Part shown: positions 7,965 through 17,327 of the stretch, in pieces
How the letters are laid out: each line of letters opens with the position of its first letter
Numbering within the stretch: the first letter of the stretch is position 1
Origin: a bacterium
Lineage (GTDB): Bacteria > Desulfobacterota > DSWW01
DNA length: 64,000 bases
NCBI GenBank assembly: GCA_028277985.1
Contig: JANQFG010000058.1
Span: forward strand, 30,993 to 94,992
Direction: 5' to 3'
Position numbers and translations under genes: made by a program
The notes under the pieces: model-generated
Told to the model about the DNA's origin: nothing
What the model saw: the letters and a program-made list of their open reading frames with translations, nothing else
Databases searched by the model: none

Positions 7965-9335
7965 ATGGCCAAGAAGAAGGCAGAAAAGCGGGATGTGAGC
8001 GCCATATTCGAACCGATCATGATCGGGAATGTGGAGATCAAGAACCGGATCGCCATGGCTCCGATGAACATGAACTATACGGCCCCCAACCGCTACGTGA
8101 GCAGACAGCAGATGGCCTACTATGCGGCCAGGGCGAAAGGGGGGACAGGGCTGATCATTACGGAAGGCATATGGGCCTCCGAGAGGTCGGGAGACACCTA
8201 CAGAAAGTACAATAACCTGTCTCTTGCCAACGAGCTCTATGTTCCTCTCATGTCCGAGTTGGTCCAGCACGTCCATGCCTTCGGCGCGAAGTTCTTTGCC
8301 CAGCTCGCAATCAGCCCGGGACGGCAGGGCAGCAGCGAACTGACAGGCGTCAAGCCTGTCTCCGCCTCGGCGATTCCCTACATGTCATACCCGGAGCATC
8401 AAATCAACAACCTCGATCCTCGTGAAATGGCGCGGGCCATGGGATATCAGGGCCCCATTCCGGATACAGACGATATTGACGAACTCATGGACTTTGCGAG
8501 GAGCATACCCGGTACGCACATGGGGGGCGAAACACCCAGAGAAATCACCGTCGGGGAGATTCAGGAACTCGTTCACGATTTGGGTACGGCAGCCAAGCTT
8601 GCAAAAAGGTCCGGTTTCGATGGTATCGAGATTCACGCACCCCACGGATATCTGATCCACTCTTTCTTCGCCCTCCGATCGAACAAGAGGACGGATGAAT
8701 ACGGAGGGAGCTTTGAAAACCGGATCCGGATTCTGCTGGAGTGCATTCACTCGTGCAGAAAGACGGTCGGCCCGGACTACGCTGTGGGCGTAAGGATCAG
8801 TGCGTCGGACAATCTGCCCGAAGGATTTGACCCGGCTTTTGCCGCGCGGGTGGCCAAACGCTGCGAAGAGGAAGGGGCCGACTTCATTCATCTCTCGGAC
8901 GGGTCCTACGAAAAGATGAATGATTTCCTTCCCAACAAGGAAGGGCAGGTGATGCCGAAGTCCGCGATCGTCAAAAAAGGGTTGAAGATTCCACTGATCT
9001 GCCCTTCCGTGCATGAGGTTGAGAATGTGTTGGATGTGCTGGAGACCGGCAAGGCGGACATGGTCTCCCAGGGGCGTCAGCAGATTGCGGATCCCGACTG
9101 GGTCAACAAGGTTCAGGAGGGGAGGGAAAAGGAGATCATCAAGTGTACGCGATGCAACATCGGGTGTATCACGCGGTTTGCTATAGCGCTTCCCTGTAGA
9201 TGTATCTTGAATCCGATCGTGGGCGACGAGCAGTTCATGGATGAATACATGAAGCGGCCGACTTTGCCCATCAAGAAGCGACCCTGGCAGATCGTCAAGG
9301 AAATCGGCAAGGAGCCCAGCACACCGGTAGAGTAA
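7965..9335 (+). CDS. Old Yellow Enzyme-like Fe-S flavoprotein, first copy, no FAD/NAD(P) domain
   Basis: An FMN TIM-barrel reductase of the 2,4-dienoyl-CoA reductase/enoate reductase/BaiCD group. IKNRIAMAPMNMN, EIHAPHGYL and NKRTDEYGGSFENR are the flavin- and substrate-binding segments. A [4Fe-4S] motif C-x2-C-x3-C-x11-C begins at KCTRCNIGC. Family members usually run to about 640-680 residues with a C-terminal FAD/NAD(P)H domain; this one stops near 456, shortly after the cluster motif, so electrons must come from a partner protein. There is also an extra segment of roughly 50 residues before the EIHAPHG strand. AGGAGG precedes the ATG. A tandem paralogue follows. Confidence 0.92.
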   Translation: MAKKKAEKRDVSAIFEPIMIGNVEIKNRIAMAPMNMNYTAPNRYVSRQQMAYYAARAKGGTGLIITEGIWASERSGDTYRKYNNLSLANELYVPLMSELVQHVHAFGAKFFAQLAISPGRQGSSELTGVKPVSASAIPYMSYPEHQINNLDPREMARAMGYQGPIPDTDDIDELMDFARSIPGTHMGGETPREITVGEIQELVHDLGTAAKLAKRSGFDGIEIHAPHGYLIHSFFALRSNKRTDEYGGSFENRIRILLECIHSCRKTVGPDYAVGVRISASDNLPEGFDPAFAARVAKRCEEEGADFIHLSDGSYEKMNDFLPNKEGQVMPKSAIVKKGLKIPLICPSVHEVENVLDVLETGKADMVSQGRQQIADPDWVNKVQEGREKEIIKCTRCNIGCITRFAIALPCRCILNPIVGDEQFMDEYMKRPTLPIKKRPWQIVKEIGKEPSTPVE

Positions 9336-9387
9336 TCAGGTGAGATTTGAACCGTCTCATTGGACACTAGCAGAAGGAGCAAAGAAG

Positions 9388-10761
9388 ATGGGAAAGAAGA
9401 AGACAGAGAAACTGGACGTGAGCCCCATATTCAAGCCGATCAAGATCGGGAATGTGGAGATCAAGAACCGGATTGCCATGGCCCCGATGAACATGAACTT
9501 CACGGGCCCGAACCGATATGTGAGCCGTCAGCAGATGGCCTATTATGCGGCGAGGGCAAAAGGGGGAACCGGGCTGATCATCATGGAAGCCGCCATGGCT
9601 TCCGAAATGGCCATCTCGGATACGTACAGGAAATACAACAACGCCTGCCTCTCGAGTGAGATCTACGTGCCGTTGATGGCGGAACTCGTGGAGCACGTGC
9701 ACTCTTTCGGCGCCAAGTTCTTTGTCCAACTTGCCGTCAATGCAGGCAGGCAGGGCACGAGCGAGGCCGGCGCCTGTCAGCCCGTTTCGGCGTCGCCGAT
9801 ACCCTGGAAGGGATTTCCCGAATATATGATCAACAACTTTGAGCCGAGACAGCTCGCCCGTGCCTGCGGATACCAGGGAAAGATTCCTGAGTTTGATGAC
9901 CATGAGGAATTGATGGATTTCGCCCGGAAGATCCCGGGTGTACATCTGGGGGGAGAAACCCCGCGTGAGATTACCGTTGAGGAGATCAAGGCACAATTAG
10001 CCGATCTTGGGCAGTCTGCCAAGAATGCAAAGCGGGCCGGTTTTGACGGTATCGAGATTCATGCGCCTCACGGGTACCTGATGCACTCCTTCTTCTCACC
10101 CAGAAGCAACAAGCGGACCGATGAGTACGGGGGGACTTTTGAAAACCGGATCAGGATCGTACTCGAGGCGATTCATGCCTGCAGGAAGAAGGTGGGGCCG
10201 GATTACGTTGTGGGCGTAAGAATCAGCGCCTCAGAGAATCTCCCCGAGGGATTCGACCCGGAATACGCCAGAAGAATCGCAAAACGATGTGAGGAAGAAG
10301 GGGCGGATTACATTCATCTTTCTGATGGATCCTATGAAAAGATGAACGATTTCCTCCCGGACAAGGAAGGGCAGGTGATGCCCAAGGCAGCCATCATCAA
10401 GAAGGGGCTGAAGATCCCCTTGATTTGCCCCTCGGTTCACAACCCAGAGAACATCGTCGACGTCCTCACGACAGGGAAGGCGGACATGGTCTCCCAGGGA
10501 CGTCAGCAGATCGCGGATCCCGAATGGGTGAACAAGGTACAGGCGGGCAAGTTCAAAGACATCATCAAATGCACGCGCTGCAACATCGGATGCTTAACGC
10601 GATTCGTGCTGGCCCTGCCGGGAAGATGCATCCTGAACCCGACCGTGGGGCAGGAGCAGTGGATGGATGAATACATGAAGCGGCCGATTCTCCCCATAAA
10701 GAAGCGGGCCTGGCAGATCATGAAGGAGATCGGTAAAGAACCTAGTGTCCCGGTGGAATAG
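9388..10761 (+). CDS. Old Yellow Enzyme-like Fe-S flavoprotein, second copy, no FAD/NAD(P) domain
   Basis: A 457-residue paralogue of the preceding gene, closely similar along its whole length, including IKNRIAMAPMNMN, EIHAPHGYL and the C-x2-C-x3-C-x11-C cluster motif (KCTRCNIGC...GRC). Like its neighbour it ends soon after the Fe-S motif, without the C-terminal FAD/NAD(P)H module. The most divergent stretches are around residues 66-75 and 105-135, where the barrel loops should face the substrate, so the copies may act on different double bonds or form a heteromer. The start at 9388 has AAGGAG upstream. Likely role: reduction of a conjugated enone or dienoyl-CoA, by family; the substrate is unknown. 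Confidence 0.92.
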   Translation: MGKKKTEKLDVSPIFKPIKIGNVEIKNRIAMAPMNMNFTGPNRYVSRQQMAYYAARAKGGTGLIIMEAAMASEMAISDTYRKYNNACLSSEIYVPLMAELVEHVHSFGAKFFVQLAVNAGRQGTSEAGACQPVSASPIPWKGFPEYMINNFEPRQLARACGYQGKIPEFDDHEELMDFARKIPGVHLGGETPREITVEEIKAQLADLGQSAKNAKRAGFDGIEIHAPHGYLMHSFFSPRSNKRTDEYGGTFENRIRIVLEAIHACRKKVGPDYVVGVRISASENLPEGFDPEYARRIAKRCEEEGADYIHLSDGSYEKMNDFLPDKEGQVMPKAAIIKKGLKIPLICPSVHNPENIVDVLTTGKADMVSQGRQQIADPEWVNKVQAGKFKDIIKCTRCNIGCLTRFVLALPGRCILNPTVGQEQWMDEYMKRPILPIKKRAWQIMKEIGKEPSVPVE

Positions 10762-10780
10762 CTTGGGAGAGGTGAGGGGC

Positions 10781-11587
10781 ATGAGCCGAGACGATTTGTT
10801 GAGGGTCGATCAGGAAGGTCCCGTTACATGGCTGACCATCAACCGGCCGGAGAAACGAAACGCTCTGACCGCGGCCTTCTTTTCGAAACTGGCCGAAGTC
10901 ATGCTCGAGGTGGATTCGGATCCCGCTGTTCGTGTGGTGGTTATCAGAGGGGAGGGCAAGTGCTTTACGGTGGGAATGGACATGAATGAGGCATCCAGCC
11001 TGGCGCTGGATAGCTCTGCAGCGGGACGGGAGGAGCTCCGAAAACATGTCCTCGACCTTCAGGAGACCATCAACACCATTGAAAGATGTTCCAAGCCTGT
11101 CATAGCAGCCGTACACGGCTATTGTCTCGGCGGCGGGATTGATATTACTACCGCATGTGACCTGCGGATCGCTTCCAAGGATGCGGTCTTCTCCATTCGT
11201 GAGACAAAGGTCGCCATCATTGCAGACATGGGAACCCTCCAGCGGATGCCAGCGATTATCGGGCAGGGATGGTTCCGGGACCTGGCACTGACCGGAAGGG
11301 ACTTCTGCGCGGAGGAGGCTCTACAGATGGGTTTCGTCACCCGTATCTGCGAAACCAGGGAGGAATTGATTGACGAAGCACGGAGACTGGCAGAGGAGAT
11401 ATCTGCCAACTCCCCGTTGACGGTCAGCGGAACAAAGGAGGTGATCAACTACACCCGTGATCACGGCGTGAATGCGAGCCTTCAATTTGTTGCGCAGAAG
11501 AACGCGGTGCTCCTTCACAGCGAGGACCTGACAGAGGCTGTCGGAGCATTCCTGGAAAAAAGGCGGCCTGCATTCAAGGGCAGGTAG
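10781..11587 (+). CDS. Crotonase-family protein, delta3,5-delta2,4-dienoyl-CoA isomerase-like
   Basis: A 268-residue enoyl-CoA hydratase/isomerase family member. The oxyanion-hole segments are RNALTAAF and HGYCLGGGID. Downstream, IRETKVAIIADMGTLQRMP closely resembles dienoyl-CoA isomerase (ECH1): Glu141 and Asp149 are eight residues apart, like the Glu196/Asp204 pair of the rat enzyme. It would shift 3,5-dienes into conjugation with the thioester, or hydrate an enoyl-CoA. It follows the two OYE reductases by 19 bases, and isomerase plus reductase is a natural pair for processing pre-existing double bonds. Isomerase is preferred over hydratase on motif grounds. Confidence 0.88.
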   Translation: MSRDDLLRVDQEGPVTWLTINRPEKRNALTAAFFSKLAEVMLEVDSDPAVRVVVIRGEGKCFTVGMDMNEASSLALDSSAAGREELRKHVLDLQETINTIERCSKPVIAAVHGYCLGGGIDITTACDLRIASKDAVFSIRETKVAIIADMGTLQRMPAIIGQGWFRDLALTGRDFCAEEALQMGFVTRICETREELIDEARRLAEEISANSPLTVSGTKEVINYTRDHGVNASLQFVAQKNAVLLHSEDLTEAVGAFLEKRRPAFKGR

Positions 11588-11651
11588 TCGTTCGGCCAAG
11601 ACCGGGGAAGAACAACCACGAGGAGCATCAGGAAGTTGTGGGGCCCATTCG

Positions 11652-12488
11652 ATGAAGATACTTGGTATCAGCGCGAGTTGCCGGAAGTGGGGGAACACGG
11701 ATATCCTTGTACATCATGCTCTGAAGGGGGCATCCTCCGAAGGCGCGGAGATCCGTTTTCTTCGTCTGACGGATTTGGACATCCGTCAATGCACGGGATG
11801 CTTCAGCTGTCTGGCGAAAGAGGTCGATTGCGTCCAGCCTGACCAGTTTCCCGAGGTGCTTGCAGCCATGCGTTGGGCGGACGGGGTGGTTCTTGGGTCA
11901 CCCGTTTATACGCTTTGCGCGGCCGGGTCGGTTCAGAAGATGATTCCCCGGTTCTTCCGGCCCAACTACACAGGTGAGTTCGAAGGGAAACCCGGGCTGG
12001 CCCTGGTTGCCACGGGAGGAAAAGGTTTTGACGGACTTGCCCGGCCTCAGGTTTCGCTGTTCTTCCTTTTTGCGGGGATGCCGGTGATCGACCAGATTGT
12101 GGGCTACGGCCAGGGCCCCGGAGAGGTCTTCTATCACGAAGAGGCTTGCCAGGCGGCCCTGAGGGGCGGAGAAGCCATGGCAAGGGGAGAAACCGAATTC
12201 CAAGGGGAACCCGGGATCTGCCCGAGCTGCCACTTCAACCTGGTGGAGACCCGACAGGACGGCGGAGCCCATTGTGTGCTTTGTGATCTACCCGGACGGT
12301 GGGTGAGCAGCGCTGAGGCAACGCGCTTCGAGCCCGATCCAGATGAAGAGTCCAGATTTTCCCCGGGATGGATGCGCCAGCACTTCGAAAGGGACGTATT
12401 GACCTCGCTAGAACGATTTCGGGCCAGGGCCAAAGACATAAGGGAGAGGGTGAAGAGGTTGCAGGAATCCGGCACATACCAGCCGTAA
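11652..12488 (+). CDS. Iron-sulfur flavoprotein (NADPH-dependent FMN reductase family) with C-terminal Cys knuckle
   Basis: The 278-residue protein opens with a flavodoxin-like FMN fold (ILGISASCRKWGNTDILV). Cys47, Cys50, Cys53 and Cys60 form the compact C-x2-C-x2-C-x6-C motif of archaeal and clostridial iron-sulfur flavoproteins, expected to bind a [4Fe-4S] cluster. A second Cys set, Cys190/Cys193 and Cys208/Cys211 (CPSC...CVLC), looks like a zinc knuckle and extends the usual ~190-residue family. It could be an electron carrier for the OYE pair or Mo enzyme, which lack pyridine-nucleotide domains. That role is inferred from context. Confidence 0.85.
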   Translation: MKILGISASCRKWGNTDILVHHALKGASSEGAEIRFLRLTDLDIRQCTGCFSCLAKEVDCVQPDQFPEVLAAMRWADGVVLGSPVYTLCAAGSVQKMIPRFFRPNYTGEFEGKPGLALVATGGKGFDGLARPQVSLFFLFAGMPVIDQIVGYGQGPGEVFYHEEACQAALRGGEAMARGETEFQGEPGICPSCHFNLVETRQDGGAHCVLCDLPGRWVSSAEATRFEPDPDEESRFSPGWMRQHFERDVLTSLERFRARAKDIRERVKRLQESGTYQP

Positions 12489-12507
12489 TTGAAAAAGGAG
12501 GTGCAGA

Positions 12508-13440
12508 ATGAAGATCTATGATGTCCATGCTCATATCTTCATGGACAAGATGATTCCCGATGCGTACGAGATCGGGATGGCAAGGACGATGAAGCTGGTT
12601 CTGAAGAACAAACACAACATGGATATGACGGAAGAAGAGGCCCGAAACAACCTCATCAAGGGCATGTACGACCCGGGTGGAGAGAGGCTCCTGGAAACGA
12701 TGGACAAGGCGGGCATAACCAAATCGGTTATCTTCGGCGCGGACTTCGGCCCTGAACTCGGGGATGCCGAGATTCATCCCTACGAGGTGAACAAGATCTA
12801 TGCGGAGATTGCCAAGAAGCATCCTGACAAGCTCATTGCCCTCGCGGCTATCGACCCCCGCCGCCCCGGGGCCATGAAACACTGCGAACAGTGCATCGAG
12901 GAATGGGGCATGAAGGGGCTCAAAATGCACCCGGCGGCAGGGTTCTACCCGACCGACGAGATCCTTTACCCCTTCTACGAAAAATGTGCGGACTGGAACG
13001 TGCCGATCGTATACCACACAGGGGGGCAGCCGGCGGCACCCGTCAAGCTGGATACGCAGCGGCCGCACTTCATCGCCGAGGCAGCCACGCGCTTTCCGGA
13101 TACGAAGATGATCATGGCCCACGCTGGTATGGATCTGTGGAACGAGGCGGTCATGTACGGAAAGCTCATACCGAATGTCTACTTTGACCTGTCCTACCAT
13201 CAGTTCTCGTACGTGGGTTGGGGGGCCCAGAAATTCTACGAGTGGGTCCGGCTGTTGATCGATGAGTGCGGTGTGAGGAAGATCATGTGGGCCACCGACA
13301 CGCCTCTACCCTCTGCTGTGCTGCCGGCGGAGGAATATGTGAAAGTCTTTACGGAGAGAGACACGAGTGTCCCCTTCACCGAAGAGGAAATCGAGATCAT
13401 GATGGGAGGAGCCGCAGAAGAGGTCTTCGACCTGACGTAG
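12508..13440 (+). CDS. Amidohydrolase-2 family metal-dependent hydrolase/decarboxylase
   Basis: A TIM-barrel metalloenzyme of 310 residues in the ACMSD/resorcylate decarboxylase-type amidohydrolase family. The metal-binding residues are recognisable: HAH at residues 7-9, LKMHPAAGF, VYHTGG, MAHAGM, and a late Asp in WATDTPLP. Members hydrolyse or decarboxylate cyclic and aromatic acids, and some open rings. The strong site AAAAAGGAGG precedes the ATG. It lies between the iron-sulfur flavoprotein and the transhydroxylase-like molybdoenzyme, which favours action on a ring-derived intermediate. Hydrolysis and decarboxylation cannot be told apart from sequence. Confidence 0.88.
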   Translation: MKIYDVHAHIFMDKMIPDAYEIGMARTMKLVLKNKHNMDMTEEEARNNLIKGMYDPGGERLLETMDKAGITKSVIFGADFGPELGDAEIHPYEVNKIYAEIAKKHPDKLIALAAIDPRRPGAMKHCEQCIEEWGMKGLKMHPAAGFYPTDEILYPFYEKCADWNVPIVYHTGGQPAAPVKLDTQRPHFIAEAATRFPDTKMIMAHAGMDLWNEAVMYGKLIPNVYFDLSYHQFSYVGWGAQKFYEWVRLLIDECGVRKIMWATDTPLPSAVLPAEEYVKVFTERDTSVPFTEEEIEIMMGGAAEEVFDLT

Positions 13441-13507
13441 CAGGTTGAATCGATCTATAGGAATCAAATCCTGCGCCTCGGCGAAGTGATCGCAGACGGG
13501 GGAGTGC

Positions 13508-16459
13508 GTGAAACTCTCTGTCATACTCTATGGCCTGTATCAACTCCTGAACCGCACAGCAAGAAAGCACCCCCTCTTCCGGGAACGTCTCAAGGAAGAG
13601 GATCTCACCGCACAGATCAAGGTGAGGGATGATTCCGAAGGAAGGTATTTCACCTTCCTTGGCGGAAAGGTCACGTCGAAAAGGGGAATTCATCCCAGCC
13701 CGGATGTATGTATGTCCTTTCTGGACGCTGAACTGGCCGTGAAGCTCCTTCTTCCGACCAGAAAGCAGCAGGACATGATCCACGCCATGAAGAACTTCCT
13801 GATCGAATTGGAAGGGCCCGATGACCTGGCCTCGTGGTTCGTGGAGACCTTGGCTCTCATGATGCAAGCCGGCATGGATTACGGGGTGGATGCCGGGGAC
13901 GGGGTCAGGAGATACGTCAACAACACGAACGGTGGGCCTGTCTTCGTCTATGTGAAGGACGACAAGATCCTGCGCATCACGCCCATAGACTTCGATGAGA
14001 GCGATGCGGGGCCCTACACGATCGAGGCCAGGGGAAGAAGGTTTACGCCTCCGCGAAAGACAACGATCAACCCCTATTCGTTGGCCATGAAGTCGCTGGT
14101 CTATTCCCCGGACAGGCTCCTTTACCCGATGAAACGGGTGGATTTCGACCCGAAGGGTGAACGAAATTGCAGGAACCGCGGCATTTCGGGCTACGAGCGG
14201 ATCACCTGGGACGAAGCCCTGGATATCGTTGCGAGTGAAATCAAACGAATGAAGCAGGACCATGGCCCGGGTGCAATTATGAGCAGCACGGGCTCCCACC
14301 ACACGTGGGGAGCGATCGGCTACTGGTTGAGCACCCACCGTCGATTCATGAACACCATCGGTTACACGCCGGTCGTCCAGAACCCGGACAGTTGGGAGGG
14401 ATGGTACTGGGGCGCTGTGCATCATTGGGGATACACCATGCGCCTAGGGGGCCTGGAAGGATACGGTCTGGTTGAAGACTGCCTCAAGGAATGCGAGATG
14501 ATCGTGTTCTGGTCGAGCGACCCGGAGGCAACCAGCGGTGTCTATGGGGCCTTCGAGGGTACGGTGCGGCGCCAATGGGCAAAAGAGCTTGGGATCAAGA
14601 TGGTACACGTCGATCCCTTCTACAATCACACGGCCGCCCTGATGGGTGGAAAGTGGTTTGCCCCGAGACCTGCCACGAGCCATGCAATGGCCATGGCGAT
14701 TGCCTATGTCTGGTTAACCGAGGATCTGTACGACAAGGAGTACGTTGCAGCCCGGACCAAAGGCTTCGATGAGTGGAAGGATTACATCCTGGGCAGGGAG
14801 GACGGTATTCCCAAGACCCCGGAGTGGCAGGAACAGGAGACCACGATCCCGGCGAAGAACGTGAGGGCTCTGGCCAGAGAATGGGCATCGAAGAAAACAT
14901 ACCTTGCTGTCGGAGGTGCGGGGAATACGGTTGGCGGGGCCTGCCGATCCGCAACCGGAATCGAATGGGCACGCACGATGGTCTGTCTAATGGCCATGCA
15001 GGGTTTGGGCAAGCCCGGGATCAACATGGGCAACCTGCAGATGGGGGCGCCTCTTGATCATGACTTCTTCTTCCCGGGTTACGGTGAAGGCGGAATGTCC
15101 GGTGACCTGGAAGGCACGGCGATGGCCGTGAACATGTATCAGCGGATGCCACAGCTGCCGACCATGAACACGACGGCACAGAAGATCCCCAGACTGCGGA
15201 TTCCTGAGGCGATCCTTGATGGCCACTGTTATGGCTATCCCATGGACCCGAGGTCGATCGAGGGCCAGTTCGAAAGGTACGACTATCCCCAGGCGGGCTA
15301 TTCAAGAGTTCGGATGTATTACAAATACGGCGGTTCGTTTATCGGTACCCAGGCTGAGACGAACCGTTATGTAAAAGCCTATCGGACCGACAACCTCGAG
15401 TTTGTGGTGAACCAGTCGATCTGGTTCGAGGGGGAAGCGAAGTTTGCGGATATTATTTTGCCCGCATGTACGAATTTCGAGCGGTGGGACATCGGTGAAT
15501 GGGCCAGCTCCGGCGGAGTCGTTCAGCACTCCTTCAGTCAGCTCAACCATCGAGTCATTGCCCTGCAACACAAGTGCATCGAGCCGTTGGGAGAATCAAG
15601 ATCCGATTATGATATCTTCCTCGCCTTGTCGAAGAGGCTGGGGATGAGTTCACCCTTCTCGGAGGGCATGACACAGTTGGATTGGGTGAAGAGGCTCTTT
15701 GACGCAACAGACTTGCCAAGTGTCACTACGTGGAAGAAATTCTTAAAGAAGGGCTACTACGTAGTCCCGCCCGTGCCTGAAAAGCTCAAACCTCCCGTCA
15801 GTATGCGTTGGTTCGCAGAGGGCAGGAAGAAGGACGTCCCGGAGGCTGCGCCCCTGCCTCCTGATTATACGGAGGAGTTCGGGAAAGGCCTTCAGACGCA
15901 ATCCGGGAAGATCGAGTTCGTTTCTTCCAGTCTCAAGCGGTTCGATCCCGATGACCCGGAGAGGCCGGTCATGCCCAAGTACATCCCTTCGTGGGAAGGT
16001 CACCACACGACGGATCTGCTTGAAAAATACCCCCTGCATCTCGTTACACCACATCCCAAATTCAGCTTTCACACCATGGGAGACGGCAAAGACAGCTTTG
16101 TGAACGATGTGAAGGACCACCGGGTCTTGATCGACGGATACTACTACTGGATCGTGAGGATCAACACCAGGGATGCGGAGGAGAGGCAGATCAGGTCGGA
16201 CGATCTGGTCAAGGTGTTCAATGACCGGGGAGCCGTGGTCTGTGCCGCTCAAGTCACCGAGCGAGTTCCTCCCGGTACGGCCCATTCCTACGAATCGTCG
16301 GCCAATTACGACCCACTCGGTGAGCCCGGCTACTCGGCAGATCGGGGAGGCTGCATGAACCTGCTGACTCCGAGCCGATTCATCATCAAGAAGTCGCACG
16401 CGGCAGCATTCAATTCGTGCCTGGTTCAGGTCGTCAAATGGAATGGTGGAGAGAGCTGA
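13508..16459 (+). CDS. Molybdopterin oxidoreductase, pyrogallol transhydroxylase-like large subunit with N-terminal SCP2-like domain
   Basis: A 983-residue DMSO-reductase-family enzyme. From about residue 140 it resembles the large subunit of Pelobacter acidigallici pyrogallol-phloroglucinol transhydroxylase throughout: HNP-like [42 protein letters not shown]-like [22 protein letters not shown] and [12 protein letters not shown]. As in that enzyme there is no N-terminal Fe-S motif and no Tat signal, so it is cytoplasmic. The first ~135 residues are extra: a domain like SCP2 lipid-carrier proteins ([33 protein letters not shown]). The Fe-S subunit follows immediately. The start is GTG behind GGGGGAG. 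The reaction probably transfers, adds or removes a hydroxyl; the substrate is unknown. Confidence 0.88.
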   Translation: MKLSVILYGLYQLLNRTARKHPLFRERLKEEDLTAQIKVRDDSEGRYFTFLGGKVTSKRGIHPSPDVCMSFLDAELAVKLLLPTRKQQDMIHAMKNFLIELEGPDDLASWFVETLALMMQAGMDYGVDAGDGVRRYVNNTNGGPVFVYVKDDKILRITPIDFDESDAGPYTIEARGRRFTPPRKTTINPYSLAMKSLVYSPDRLLYPMKRVDFDPKGERNCRNRGISGYERITWDEALDIVASEIKRMKQDHGPGAIMSSTGSHHTWGAIGYWLSTHRRFMNTIGYTPVVQNPDSWEGWYWGAVHHWGYTMRLGGLEGYGLVEDCLKECEMIVFWSSDPEATSGVYGAFEGTVRRQWAKELGIKMVHVDPFYNHTAALMGGKWFAPRPATSHAMAMAIAYVWLTEDLYDKEYVAARTKGFDEWKDYILGREDGIPKTPEWQEQETTIPAKNVRALAREWASKKTYLAVGGAGNTVGGACRSATGIEWARTMVCLMAMQGLGKPGINMGNLQMGAPLDHDFFFPGYGEGGMSGDLEGTAMAVNMYQRMPQLPTMNTTAQKIPRLRIPEAILDGHCYGYPMDPRSIEGQFERYDYPQAGYSRVRMYYKYGGSFIGTQAETNRYVKAYRTDNLEFVVNQSIWFEGEAKFADIILPACTNFERWDIGEWASSGGVVQHSFSQLNHRVIALQHKCIEPLGESRSDYDIFLALSKRLGMSSPFSEGMTQLDWVKRLFDATDLPSVTTWKKFLKKGYYVVPPVPEKLKPPVSMRWFAEGRKKDVPEAAPLPPDYTEEFGKGLQTQSGKIEFVSSSLKRFDPDDPERPVMPKYIPSWEGHHTTDLLEKYPLHLVTPHPKFSFHTMGDGKDSFVNDVKDHRVLIDGYYYWIVRINTRDAEERQIRSDDLVKVFNDRGAVVCAAQVTERVPPGTAHSYESSANYDPLGEPGYSADRGGCMNLLTPSRFIIKKSHAAAFNSCLVQVVKWNGGES

Positions 16460-16460
16460 C

Positions 16461-17327
16461 ATGCGCAAATGGAACCTCATCATCGACATAGCGAGGTGTG
16501 AGGACTGCAACAACTGTTTCCTCTCCTGTAAAGATGAGTTCGTTGACAACGACTTTCTTCCCTACTCCGTGAGTCAGTCCAAGCACGGGCACAGATGGAT
16601 GAACATCATGCGCAAAGAGAGGGGGCAATGTCCGGTGATCGATGTTGCCTACCGGCCCACCCCGTGCATGCACTGCGATGAGCCGAGCTGTATGAAGGAA
16701 GCGAAGGTCGGTGGCGTATACAAGCGCGATGACGGTATTACGATGATCGATCCGGAAGAAGCCAAGGGACAGCAGGAACTCGTGGATGCCTGTCCCTACG
16801 GTGCGATTTGGTGGAACGAAGAGAAGAATGTGTCGCAGAAGTGCACCTTTTGTGCTCATCTGCTGGATGGAGGGTGGAAAGAGCCCAGATGTGTTCAGGC
16901 ATGCCCGACCGGGGCTCTGAAGGTGATGCGTGCGAATGAAAACGAGATACACGGAATCATTGATTCGGAGGGCCTGGAAGTCCTGAGTCCCGAATTCCAG
17001 ACAAGTCCGCGCGTATACTACAAGAACCTCTACCGATTCGACCGGTGTTTCATAGCGGGCAGTGTGGCGATCGAGTTGGATGGAAGGGAGGAGTGCGCCG
17101 AGGGTGCCCGGGTTGCCCTGCTCAAAGACTCCAAGACCATCGACGAGCAGATGACCGACAACTATGGGGATTTCAAGTTCGACAAACTCGAGGAGGACAG
17201 CGGTTCGTACAGGCTCGAGATCACATGGGCAGCCTATGAGAAGAAAACCCTAGAACTGGACCTCAAGAGAAGTATCTACGCTGGGACTCTTCTTCTGCGC
17301 TCATCCGACAAGGTGCCGTGTCCATAG
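16461..17327 (+). CDS. Transhydroxylase-like Fe-S electron-transfer subunit with C-terminal Ig/transthyretin-like domain
   Basis: The 288-residue protein begins right after the large-subunit stop. Ferredoxin motifs are CEDCNNCFLSC (residues 12-22), CMHCDEPSC, DACPYGA and KCTFC...RCVQACP, enough for about three [4Fe-4S] clusters, as in the transhydroxylase small subunit. After residue ~190 a beta-rich segment (CFIAGSVAIELDG, then DNYGDFKFDKLEEDSGSY) looks like the carboxypeptidase-regulatory/Cna-B fold that also ends the Pelobacter subunit. This shared, unusual tail supports membership of that family rather than ordinary DmsB-like proteins. The ATG at 16461 follows GGAGAG; a longer in-frame start at 16443 would overlap the large subunit. 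Confidence 0.9.
   Translation: MRKWNLIIDIARCEDCNNCFLSCKDEFVDNDFLPYSVSQSKHGHRWMNIMRKERGQCPVIDVAYRPTPCMHCDEPSCMKEAKVGGVYKRDDGITMIDPEEAKGQQELVDACPYGAIWWNEEKNVSQKCTFCAHLLDGGWKEPRCVQACPTGALKVMRANENEIHGIIDSEGLEVLSPEFQTSPRVYYKNLYRFDRCFIAGSVAIELDGREECAEGARVALLKDSKTIDEQMTDNYGDFKFDKLEEDSGSYRLEITWAAYEKKTLELDLKRSIYAGTLLLRSSDKVPCP

Noticed and set aside
7965..10761. Assignment of the two OYE proteins as BaiCD and BaiH of a bile-acid dehydroxylation operon
   Set aside because: The pairing is reminiscent, but both lack the C-terminal FAD/NAD domain, and no baiE, baiF or baiA-type genes are present. Family membership is as far as the sequence goes.
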